Below, piece after piece: positions 27,301-34,905 of a stretch of 64,000 nt of DNA. Positions within the stretch are counted from its first letter, which is position 1. Every line of letters begins with the position of its first letter. This DNA is from Thraustochytrium sp. TN22 (Eukaryota; Sar; Bigyra; Thraustochytrida; Thraustochytriidae). The DNA is taken from NCBI GenBank assembly GCA_013306675.1, contig JABLUY010000155.1, positions 22,653-86,652 on the forward strand. The letters are read 5' to 3'. The translations under genes were made by a program, and so were the position numbers. The notes under the pieces were generated by a model. The model was not told where the DNA came from and did no database searches. It saw only the letters and a program-made list of their open reading frames with translations.

Positions 27301-27514
27301 CGCCACCACCACGGCCCTCGTCGAGACGGCTCAGGTCGCCCGCGGTCTGTTTGCGCGGCCTCGCCGCCTCGGCCCTGCGCTTTCTCCGCTCCAGTCGCAC
27401 GCGCTCCTTGTGCCGCTGCTTTCGCTTGTACTCGCTGATGGCCTCATTGATGCCCCTTCGGATGGAAAGCCCCGAGCCGCCGAGCGGCGCCGCCGCTCGG
27501 TGCGCCTCGGTCAT
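24389..27514 (-). CDS. Coiled-coil protein resembling outer dynein arm docking-complex subunits
   Basis: 1,041 residues from the ATG at 27514, the only ATG at the head of the frame. The N-terminus is basic (EYKRKQRHKERVRLERRKRR), followed by a disordered Ser/Pro region. A long coiled coil (about 289-590) contains LQEEIERLVRENADFAKN. Around 515-545, the pattern RKIQQATGIWDVSTVVDRF followed by SQE resembles the conserved KI-x-x-ATG block of CCDC63/114/151-type ODA docking-complex proteins, which anchor outer dynein arms to axonemal doublets. A helical segment (RSAYRLILSLIEGSLTLAR) and a long Ser-rich tail follow. The family call rests on that block and the coiled-coil layout, so it is moderate. 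Confidence 0.6.
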   Translation of the reverse strand: MTEAHRAAAPLGGSGLSIRRGINEAISEYKRKQRHKERVRLERRKRRAEAARPRKQTAGDLSRLDEGRGGGDIVGLLDSDGDGAMREQDEGGVVPPRDEKTRPSAEEAGDFIFKTRGPTLPCGSSEHDSSMLMHQSRWGSTLSGLPSIIVPQAPAEAPAQRNQQVSPTPKQSAKRLAQPVPGRTARRRPPGAAPEGEGGLRSRETRVQSLKPERELKVLPKDDSSLAARPSQRSSQRLSHMAQRRPSVQRPKLSFSMRKSSIKLRQTSSTESMASRVDVQLTHMNRATLQEEIERLVRENADFAKNMALLEESSHKRQEDLTSVSLLLHRETEETTRLEIERETLSVQARSLQEKMASIQEAHAAETFKQRQMQKMVLRSMDLRNLAKQQAERLRATVDAEATTLELNELRVKVAKAQQDLEGLHLKRGALSRDLDKAREEYRSKSANRAQILSEVQQLRILQIDTALRRKEIVMLAQGNVSKRQERRLRHTSQVNAKRKAATEGVLANMRCSVSRYQKTIRKIQQATGIWDVSTVVDRFFSQESKRAQLEKDLQETRDRHAALQQRLAQSTAQLLHAREYGVDSSGQDIADLGMLETQVSESSARMRYQQGNFRSAYRLILSLIEGSLTLARSLQIPVPADLAHLPRPEDLDSVSVANVCGKAVRSLLTAVLDRLVYILQYAPGTRSDASALEAAGREVMGIALGAKPRAPKARLVQRDSGQLSPGGVPHSTTAGVAASLAQRPMSPTESEMLEKVERSLNSILVKSTTMRIPVESNPNVRVRSSGAAEEHLSKQSSHGAAVRSRNRMRFSNSSNSGSEGSGKSRGGRRSSAADDRNIAMADSHQSTNTTNSEGVESDDESTASDPDAEESCFRFLRKGPSVENEDAVRNAVRGYRRRRDTGEPDGEEMHEFMQHNRMLFNLLGSSRAQYGHPEAIAASDLYKDVLRKDMSVPCFSRKDVKALSSHLLRQDKQSKTLAGKNGTRELNRKQSTLTRLRSSNASKMSLVPGAAAAGSVASSSSPMRTSQVRHSSLLSPTLYQ

Positions 27515-28118
27515 GGGCCCACGCTGCGACGCCGCGCGGCCGTGTGCCGCGCCGCGTCGCCGCGCGCCCGACCGCGCGCGCTCTATATTGCACTTGACAG
27601 CTGGCAGCGTGCTCCGTCCGGATGAGGCCGGGTGAGAGGCGAGGCGGGTGAGTGCGAGTGGTGCTTCGCAGTGCGCGCACCGTTTGAGTGCACACCCGTG
27701 GTTCGCATTTTCTTGTCTCTTCACCGTGACCGTGACTGGAGGCGACGCTAATCGACAGATTATTCCGGCCAAGCCTGACCCGTTCAGCTCCTCAATACCA
27801 ACCAATGGCCTTTGGTGGATCTCGAACGGCGGTGCACAGGCCTCTAGCGTGCGTACACACGCGAGGGCCAAGGAGATAAATTTGGCACGAGGATGTTGAT
27901 GATAGGGAAGGAGAGCCGTTCGCTAACATAAATTTAGGCTGTCCTCCCGTGTCTCAAGTCTCGGATGCAACGCAACCGCGACGACGACGACTGCAGCGGC
28001 TGGCGCTCTGCTGCAGCCGCCGCCGCCGCAGCAGCAGCAGCAGCAGGAGCAGCAAGGCGCAAGTCAGGTTCGCGCGGGCGGCACGCGAGTGGCACGCGGT
28101 CGAGGCGGCAAGCGAGGC
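27515..28118. other. Divergent intergenic region
   Basis: 603 bp between divergent genes, with a lower-GC centre (27690-27960). It holds a GCGCAAGTC site near 28048 and a CAG-rich tract (GCAGCAGCAGCAGCAG) near 28030. No coding sequence is supported. Confidence 0.4.
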
Positions 28119-29849
28119 ATGCAGGCCGAGGCACAGCTCGGGCCGAGGGAGGCCATGCTCACGCCGGACGGCCTGCGCTTTCGTGGCGGGCGCAGGCCTT
28201 TCTTGAGCCGGAAGCGAGCGTCGGCATCGCCCGTGGAGACCGACCGCGAGGAGCAGCAGCACCAGCAGCAAGCAGGGGCGAGCAAGAGCCCTGTGCGCAA
28301 GCTCGACTGGTGGGCAGAGCGGTCCGGCGAGGTCCGCGACTGGCTGCGTGCCAATCCACTGCACCTGGGCGTGGAAGATGAGGCCGTCGCGCTCGTCCAG
28401 CGCATGCTGCGCGAAGGCGACCAAGCGGCGGCCGCCGGGAACGAGGCGCGCAATCGCAGGTGCTGGCTACACATTTGCATCGAGCTGAGCGAGGTGCCCG
28501 GGTCGCCACTGCACGTGGAGGACGCCATCAAGTCCGAGGCCACTGCCCTGGCAAAGGTCGAAGTCGCGCGCACCTTGGCCTCCTTGCAGGAGCAAGAGCG
28601 CTCCGAGCAAGACCCGGCCTCGCCGGAGACGTGCGAGCCTGGCGCACTCACGCAGCCGGCGATTCCCGGCATGATTCAGAGCGACGAGCTGCCGCACGGG
28701 AGCGGCAACAACTCCGAGCCCACGCCGCGGGACGCCATGACACAGACAGAGTTCGAGGACGCCGGCACTATTCCCTCTCCAGTCAACCCCTCGCCCCGCA
28801 AGGTTGTTGAAGTCGTGGGCACGGAGAAGCAGCAGCAGCAGCAGCAACAACAACAACAACAGCAACAGCAACAGCAGGAGCGGCCGCCTGCTGTGCGCAA
28901 GCAAAAGTCAGAGCGGCGAGCGCAGCGGCTGCGGCCGTCGCGCATGGAACGCCGCAAGACGGACTCGGATATCGCGGCGTCCGGCAAGCTGCGGCGCGCA
29001 GGCAATGCCGTCATGGGCGGCGCGCGCGTGCCCCGCGAGGAGAACAATTTGCTGAGCATGAACCTCATTGAGCGCCAGGAGTACCTTCTCAAGCGCAAAA
29101 AGGAGCGCGAGCAGCGTCTGCGTGATCAACAGTCCCAGAAGGAGAGCGAGGAGTGCACGCACCGCCCGAGCACGTTTACGCGCAAAGGCAGCTTCTCGGA
29201 CATTGAGAGCGTCATCAAGCATGACCCGAGCGCAACCTGGAGCGAGTCGCCGACGAATCGGAAGCGGCGCGACGGCCTGCCGTTCGACAAGGATCGCCTC
29301 GTCGCGGAGGTCTCGGAGCCACCTGTAGAGGACCTCGAAGAGCGCAAGAAGACGCCAGTGCGCGGCAAGCCGCCGGCGCTTGTCAGGACAGAGCTTGAGT
29401 CCTGCTCATCCGCCCTTCTGGAGGCATGCAAGAGTGACCTGCTGAATCGGTCGACGCCTGCGAGCGTGAATGACGCTTCGCGCGCCTCGGAGCGGAGCGA
29501 AGATGGCGCCGTCGACAACGCGGAGGCCCTTGTGAACCAGGCCCCGGAGGAGCCCGAGCTGCGCTACCGCTTCGCCGGAAATTCCACAGAGGACAAGGGC
29601 AAGGTGCAGTTGCAGAATCCGACCGACTTTCAGCTCGACTCCTTCTATCGCAAGCGCGACCGCGGGTCCGCCAAGCCGGGCGTCTCGCTGCTCATGGGTC
29701 GCCGCGAAGATGACTTTACAGAGCAGGTTGTGGCCGTCATTTTCGACCGGGCGCGCTTTGACGAGGCGAGCGCCGATGACTGGATGCATCGCAACGCGCA
29801 CCGCTTTCCGACGGGCCGCAGTGATCTCGCGCATCGTCTGCGCAGCTGA
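28119..29849 (+). CDS. PolyQ protein with Lys/Arg/Glu-rich helix, possible flagellar protein
   Basis: 576 residues from the first in-frame ATG at 28119. A possibly folded helical region (about 60-150: WWAERSGEVRDWLRANPLHL, WLHICIELSEVPGSPLH) is followed by low complexity and a run of about 17 Gln (28828-28876). Around 316-350, NLIERQEYLLKRKKEREQRL ending in CTHRP matches a motif common in protist axonemal and basal-body proteins (W/E-x-K-x-K-x-E-R then CTFxP). The C-terminus is Ser-rich with a folded-looking end (FDEASADDWMHRNAHRFP). Function not established. It converges on the Sfi1-like gene with 80 bp between. Confidence 0.55.
   Translation: MQAEAQLGPREAMLTPDGLRFRGGRRPFLSRKRASASPVETDREEQQHQQQAGASKSPVRKLDWWAERSGEVRDWLRANPLHLGVEDEAVALVQRMLREGDQAAAAGNEARNRRCWLHICIELSEVPGSPLHVEDAIKSEATALAKVEVARTLASLQEQERSEQDPASPETCEPGALTQPAIPGMIQSDELPHGSGNNSEPTPRDAMTQTEFEDAGTIPSPVNPSPRKVVEVVGTEKQQQQQQQQQQQQQQQQERPPAVRKQKSERRAQRLRPSRMERRKTDSDIAASGKLRRAGNAVMGGARVPREENNLLSMNLIERQEYLLKRKKEREQRLRDQQSQKESEECTHRPSTFTRKGSFSDIESVIKHDPSATWSESPTNRKRRDGLPFDKDRLVAEVSEPPVEDLEERKKTPVRGKPPALVRTELESCSSALLEACKSDLLNRSTPASVNDASRASERSEDGAVDNAEALVNQAPEEPELRYRFAGNSTEDKGKVQLQNPTDFQLDSFYRKRDRGSAKPGVSLLMGRREDDFTEQVVAVIFDRARFDEASADDWMHRNAHRFPTGRSDLAHRLRS
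28828..28879 (+). repeat. CAG/CAA run encoding polyglutamine
   Basis: An interrupted CAG/CAA triplet run, in frame, of about 17 glutamines. Confidence 0.9.
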
Positions 29850-29929
29850 GCCAAGGCACGCATCTTATCATAAAAGCAACGAAGCACTTGTATCCTATCC
29901 TAACTTTGGGCGTCGAGGGTTTGGCAAAC

Positions 29930-30838
29930 TTAGAGGGGGAAGCGCAAGTCAGCATCCTCATCGAGCCAGCTGCGCACCTTGGTCCAGATCTGATTCTTGC
30001 CAGCGGCGCGCGCTCGCTCGTCGCGGCCGGCCTCCAGCAGGGCGATCCAGGCAGTCCACGAGCGGCGCATCAGTTGGGCGTGGTGCCACAGATCCGCCTG
30101 TGTGTGGTGCAGCTCAGCGGCACGCAGGGCGCGGCGCCAGTGCTCGCAGGCGTCCACCATGACGCAGATACGGTGGTTGGAGCGCACTGCCTCCTCCTTG
30201 AGTTGCAGTCGGTAGTGGCGCTCTGCCACGAGACGCCAGCCCACACGCAGTAGCGCGCGCCGGCGAAATCGTGTCGCGGCGCTCTCCATCGCCCGAGTCT
30301 GCTTCTGGCGAACGAGCTGGATGGAGCGCCGGACGCCGGCCCAGTGGCGCAGCGACCGCCGCACAAGCGCATGCTCGTAGTGCCGGGCGGCCTTGGCCAG
30401 TTCCAGGCCTCGGACGCGCACGAGCAACTTCCACGGCTTGAGCCCATGGTACCAGAGTATGGCGCGCTCCTTGTGGAGCGCGGACAGGCGCTCACGACCC
30501 TCCTCGACCTTGCGCTCCTGATCGCGACGCGCCTTTGCCATTCTGCGCTTCTCCAGCTCGCGCTCGCGCTCGCGCTGTACCCGAGCGGTCTCCTCGTAGA
30601 CGCGCTGGGCCTCCTCCTCGGCCCGCATGAGTTCCAGCTCGGCGTGGCGGCGACGAAGGTCCTCGCGCCTCGTCTTGCGCTCCTCTGCACGTGCCTGCAT
30701 GGCGACAAACTCGGGCGGTGGCGCAGGCGGTGCCGGTCGATTCTTGGTAGGCTCCACCCTTTGCGTGGCGACGGGCGCCGCCCTCTGCAAAGGTCTTGGT
30801 GCTTCAGGGTCGAGCTCGCCACGCTTTTTTCGGAGTGT

Positions 30839-30880
<42 letters not shown>

Positions 30881-32188
30881 CTGCTGGAGCTGCTCCTGGC
30901 GCTCCTCGCTGCGGAGGTGGGCACGAAAGCGCTCCATCTTCTCACGGCGGGCCTCGAGCAGCCGTGCCTCCGCCCGGGCAGCCCTGCGTCGCCTCACGAG
31001 CAGAGTCCATGCCGCCCAAGTCCTGCGCAGCAGCTGAGCGCGGTGGTGGATGGCGGCCTGCTGTGCTATAATGCGCAAGTGGTCGCGATGCATCTGGTCC
31101 ATGCGGGCCTGCAACTTGGCGGCGCGGCGCTCGCTAACATTCTGCACCCATGCGAGAAAGGTGCGCCTCCTCGTGGCCTTCGACCTGAGGCATTGCAAAG
31201 TGCGCGCGCGCTGCGCCCAGAGGAGCATTGCGCGCCGTAGTGTGCGGTGCCAGCACCGACGCTGGAAGCTGTGGAGCATCATGGCGTGCGCCTCCTCGCG
31301 CCGCGCACGGCGCCTTGTAGCGAGCGTGGCCCAAGCGAAAAAGAAGCTGCGTAGCATCATCAGGTCCCTGCGCGCCTCCATACGGAGCATAGCCTTCTCC
31401 TGCGCTCTGGTTGGGAGCTCCCTCTTGGCCGGCTTGGCCGGTTCTGGCGGCTTGGCAGCGACAGCCTCCTCGTCGGAGCGTGCGAAGCGTTGCGTTTCCC
31501 ACGAGAAGAGAGACTGCCGCGGGGCGCGCGGGTTCCGAATGGCGATGCGGGGCACCTCCGTCGAGTTCGAGACGGCCGCGGCATTCTCTTCCGCGCGCGG
31601 GCGGCGGCGCGGCGAGCGCGCCTCGCGCTTCGCCTGGTCCACGCGCGCGTTGTCCGCGAGCCAGCCGCGTACAAGCGATGGCTCTTGCGCACGTTTACGT
31701 TCGCGACGCTTGGAGACGCGCTGGGCCCACGCAGAAAGCGCCTCATCGTCCTCGCGAGTCGCATCGCCCTTGCGAAACGCATCATTCTCGCGAACCGCAT
31801 CGTCCTCGCAAAGGCGATGTGGCTGCGAGGGCGCCGTGACGCCGAGTCGAGCAAAGACCGCCGTGCCGTGGTCGATCAAATCATCGTCCTCGCGCTCGTA
31901 GCTAATCTTCTTCTTGCGAAGGTGGTCCAGCACGTCCTGGACATCCTGGTGAAGGCCCGGGTCTACAGAGGAGCTCGCACTCCAGGTCGCGCCCCCGCTG
32001 AGCTCGTGCGTCATGCTGCGCAGGGCATCCCTGTTGCGGCGGAACTCGAGCTGCTCGCGCCAGTTCTGGCCGTGGTCACCTTGTGAAGAAAACCCCGCAC
32101 GTTGATCTGCACGATTCGCACCGTGCTCGTCGAAGTCGGCCCCAAACTGCCTGCGCAGGCGCTGCCAGTCCGAGGGTGGCGAGTCCAT
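29930..32188 (-). CDS. Sfi1-like centrin-binding repeat protein
   Basis: 752 residues from the ATG at 32188; the frame continues upstream, so a slightly longer form is possible. From about residue 270, repeats with spacing of 30-40 residues carry the signature aromatic-Trp-x-x-hydrophobic with Arg and Leu (FFFAWATLATRRR, RAMLLWAQRA, RTFLAWVQNV, RTWAAWTLLVRRR). Near the C-terminus come LRHWAGVRR, VDACEHWRRALR and RSWTAWIALL. Such repeats bind centrin in Sfi1 and related centrosome or basal-body proteins. A polyQ run (about 431-450) splits the array, followed by a Glu/Arg-rich single helix (ERERELEKRRMAKARR). Likely at basal body or centrosome (inference). Confidence 0.68.
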
Positions 32189-32454
32189 GGCCGCCGCGCA
32201 GACGCGCAGAGCCAAACGCAAGCGAGAAAGGGCTTGGCGCGGCGACGCCCGCTGTAAAACGACGGCCTCGAGCCCGGCTCGGACTCGAGCGAGCAAGCAG
32301 CGCAAGGAAGTAAGCCGTTGGGTTCGCCGTCCGAGCCGAGTGACCGGGGTGTGCGAGCCTTCTCTTTCCGAGCCAGTTGTGGCGCGTGCCGCCCTCTCTT
32401 CTGCTGCGCGCAGGCGATCAGATCAATCAATCAATCAATCAGAGGCGAGGCGGC

Positions 32455-33333
32455 ATGGCGGCGCGCGGCGCGCGCGCGGCGCGGCTGGCGCGCTGGGCGC
32501 TGCTGGCCGCCGTCGTGGCGAGTGCGGTCTCGGTCTCGGGCGGCCGGCGGCCGCCGGCGGCGCCATCTGCGCCCGGCGCCGCGCGCAGGTTGCCGGGCAG
32601 CTCGTTTCACCACGAGGCGGTGGCGCGCGGCGACGCGCCGTACGAGCCGGCGTTCCAGGACGAGGAGGAGCGGAAAGTCTACCTTGCGCGGCGACGATTT
32701 GAGGATATGTCGGAGGAGGAGAAGAATGACGAGCGGCGAAAGGCGCTCTTTGACGAGATGGTGTGCCCCGAGGACGGCTCGGAGTGCTATATTCCCGGGC
32801 TGCAGGCGTCGCTGATGTTTGCGGAGGGGCTCACGTTCTGCGTGAATTGCCTAGACGCGCACGAGACTGGATCGCTGATCGATGTGTGGGACGCGCATCA
32901 CGGACCGGTCAAGTATCACGTGGATGGGCGCGTGGCGATCGCCGTGCCGAATGACGCGCGCGACACGATCTTAAACCACCACCAGGTGAGGGACCGGCTC
33001 ACGATCGTGCACCGCGGCGGAGGCGTGACCCTCCTGGACAAGGTGCGGCGGCTGCAGGAGGCCGGGGCGTCAGCGGCGCTCATCGTTGACATGGAAGATG
33101 GGTGCGACGTCGGATTCCGGTGCGGGCCGTTCCTGGGCGACCGCCCGCCAGATCGGCTGTCGCGTGGGTTTGGGTCGCAGGATCTCTCGTCGGAGTGGCG
33201 TTCCGTGCACATTCCGGCGGTGCTGGTGCGGCGCGACGAGGCGGAGCGCCTCGTGCGGTGGCTCGACACGTACACGCTGACGCTGCCTGCGGGAGGCGGC
33301 AAGCACGTGGCGGTGCGGGACGCGCGGCGATAA
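32455..33333 (+). CDS. Secreted or lumenal PA-domain protein
   Basis: 292 residues. The ATG at 32455 begins a cleavable-type signal peptide (basic MAARGARAARLARWA, then LLAAVVASAVSVSGG). A short charged segment follows, then Cys-containing blocks (VCPEDGSECYIPG, FCVNCLD). A protease-associated (PA) domain occupies about 155-275 (VPNDARDTILNHHQVRDRL, VTLLDKVRRLQEAGASAALIV, IPAVLVRRDEAERLVRWL), as found in lumenal lids of peptidases, PA-TM-RING proteins and vacuolar sorting receptors. There is no transmembrane helix and no catalytic domain, so it is a stand-alone secreted or ER/Golgi PA protein. The frame ends 16 bp from the convergent stop of the next gene. Confidence 0.7.
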   Translation: MAARGARAARLARWALLAAVVASAVSVSGGRRPPAAPSAPGAARRLPGSSFHHEAVARGDAPYEPAFQDEEERKVYLARRRFEDMSEEEKNDERRKALFDEMVCPEDGSECYIPGLQASLMFAEGLTFCVNCLDAHETGSLIDVWDAHHGPVKYHVDGRVAIAVPNDARDTILNHHQVRDRLTIVHRGGGVTLLDKVRRLQEAGASAALIVDMEDGCDVGFRCGPFLGDRPPDRLSRGFGSQDLSSEWRSVHIPAVLVRRDEAERLVRWLDTYTLTLPAGGGKHVAVRDARR

Positions 33334-33349
33334 TAATAAGAGGCGACGT

Positions 33350-34072
33350 TCATGGTTTCGTCTCCTCCTGGCGGCGTTCGAGGCGGTGAATGCGATCGAA
33401 GAGCGGCTTTTGTTTGGAGACGGCGCGAAGGAGACGGCGCATTTCTGCGACCTGATCCTTGAGCGCGGCGCTGTCGGCGGCTACGGCCTGCAGGCGAATC
33501 AACTCATCTTCCTGGGCTTTGATCTTTTCCTTGGCGCGCTTGTGGAGGCCCTGCTCCCTCTTGAGGGCGGCCGCGGTGGTCTCCAGCTTGGCCTCGAGGT
33601 CGCGGCGCAGGCCGGCCTCGCGCTCGAGGCGCTGTGCAAGTTCTACTTGGACGTCGAGGCCGCGCGAGGTGTCCAGCTCGTGAGAGGCGCGCGACTCGTC
33701 GAGCTCCGCCTGCGTACGGTCGAGCTGGGCGCTAAGGTGCGCGGCGCCGGACCGCTCGGCTTCGAGCTGCGCCTGCAGGCGCTGCGCCCTGCGCGAAGCG
33801 GTCATGGCGGTGCCAAGCGCCTCGCGCTCGATGTGCAGCGCCTCCCTGGCGCGCTCTGCGCTCTGCTGCACGAGCTGCTGGCGCTCGTCCTCGAGCGCAC
33901 GGACCTGGGCCTCGAGCGCGTCCACGCGCGCGAGCAGCGCGCTGGCGCTGCGCGTCTGCGATGCCTCGCGCGCCTCGCCGGCCGCGCGCGCCTCTTGGTC
34001 GGCGCGCGCCACCAGCGCCTCGGCCAGCGCCTCCACCTCGCGCAGCGCCTCCACGCCGTCGTTCTCGGCCAT
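33350..34072 (-). CDS. Short coiled-coil protein
   Basis: 240 residues from the ATG at 34072. Almost the whole chain is heptad-patterned and rich in Ala, Glu, Arg and Gln (ALLARVDALEAQVRALEDER, LAQRLEREAGLRRDLEAKLE, IKAQEDELIRLQ), ending in a basic segment (FDRIHRLERRQEETKP). No family is recognisable from the coiled coil alone. The frame continues upstream but no earlier ATG gives protein-like sequence. Its stop codon is almost abutted by that of the PA-domain gene. Confidence 0.6.
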   Translation of the reverse strand: MAENDGVEALREVEALAEALVARADQEARAAGEAREASQTRSASALLARVDALEAQVRALEDERQQLVQQSAERAREALHIEREALGTAMTASRRAQRLQAQLEAERSGAAHLSAQLDRTQAELDESRASHELDTSRGLDVQVELAQRLEREAGLRRDLEAKLETTAAALKREQGLHKRAKEKIKAQEDELIRLQAVAADSAALKDQVAEMRRLLRAVSKQKPLFDRIHRLERRQEETKP

Positions 34073-34905
34073 GACGCCAAGGCGCACTTCGTCCTCGGCG
34101 AAGCGCCGAAACGAACTTGAACCAGGTTTTGGTTGCAGTCGCGGTTGGTGCCGCGCTGCCGGGGCTCGCTTTCTCAGGCTGCCTGCAATGCCAGCCAGGT
34201 GCAACGGGCGGGCGGGGGACAAAAGGAAAGGCGGCGACAAAAGCGACACGAAAGCGACAAAAAGACATGGTAGCCTGAGAGTTCAGAGAGTCCAGAGAAA
34301 CGACAGACAAACTCGGAGTGCTTCAATGTGCAGTGAGCACAACAGTTTCCTACCTGCAGGCACTGCAGGAGCAACCTCAACTTGGCATTGGCAGCGCAAG
34401 GACGAGTCCAGCAGAGCGGCCCGGCGGACGGGGAGCTCTTCGCTGATGAGGCTAGCTCTTGCTACTAGCTACTAGCTAGCTAACTTAGAGAGAGAGCAGG
34501 TGGCACAAGTTGAGAAGATAGCAGACAAGGGCAAGGTGATGGCGATTCCCGCCCACGTGCCCGATATGACGATGGAGCTTGAGAAGCTCAAGGAGGTGCT
34601 GGATGGCTACCATCCTGGTATCACCACACCACCACCACCGGTACCCGTACCCTCCGCTAGAGCACGAAAAGGCGCGATTCACTCTTTTATGTCAGGTCAT
34701 TCATTCACAGGGGCGCGGAATTTAAGCTAGGCAGGTGGGCAGGCAGGTCGTTTGTTGCGTGCGTGGTTGCCGGCGCATGGCATGCGTGAGAAAAGGAGCG
34801 GGCGTAACCGAGATTGAGAGACGCCAAGTGCATCTCTGAGAGAACGTGCATGCATGCATGCGGGTTGACACGCGGTGTGGCGTAGTGGCGTGCCGCCGCC
34901 TTGTC
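34073..34905. other. Intergenic, CTAG-rich
   Basis: 833 bp. It has a CTAG-rich tract (CTACTAGCTACTAGCTAGC) near 34462-34482, lower GC, and ATGCATGCATGC near 34849. A 76-codon plus-strand frame near 34500 lacks an ATG at its head and is not called. Confidence 0.4.

Noticed and set aside
34500-34730. 76-codon plus-strand frame with a plausible helical stretch
   Set aside because: No ATG at its head, short, ends in low complexity; insufficient support.
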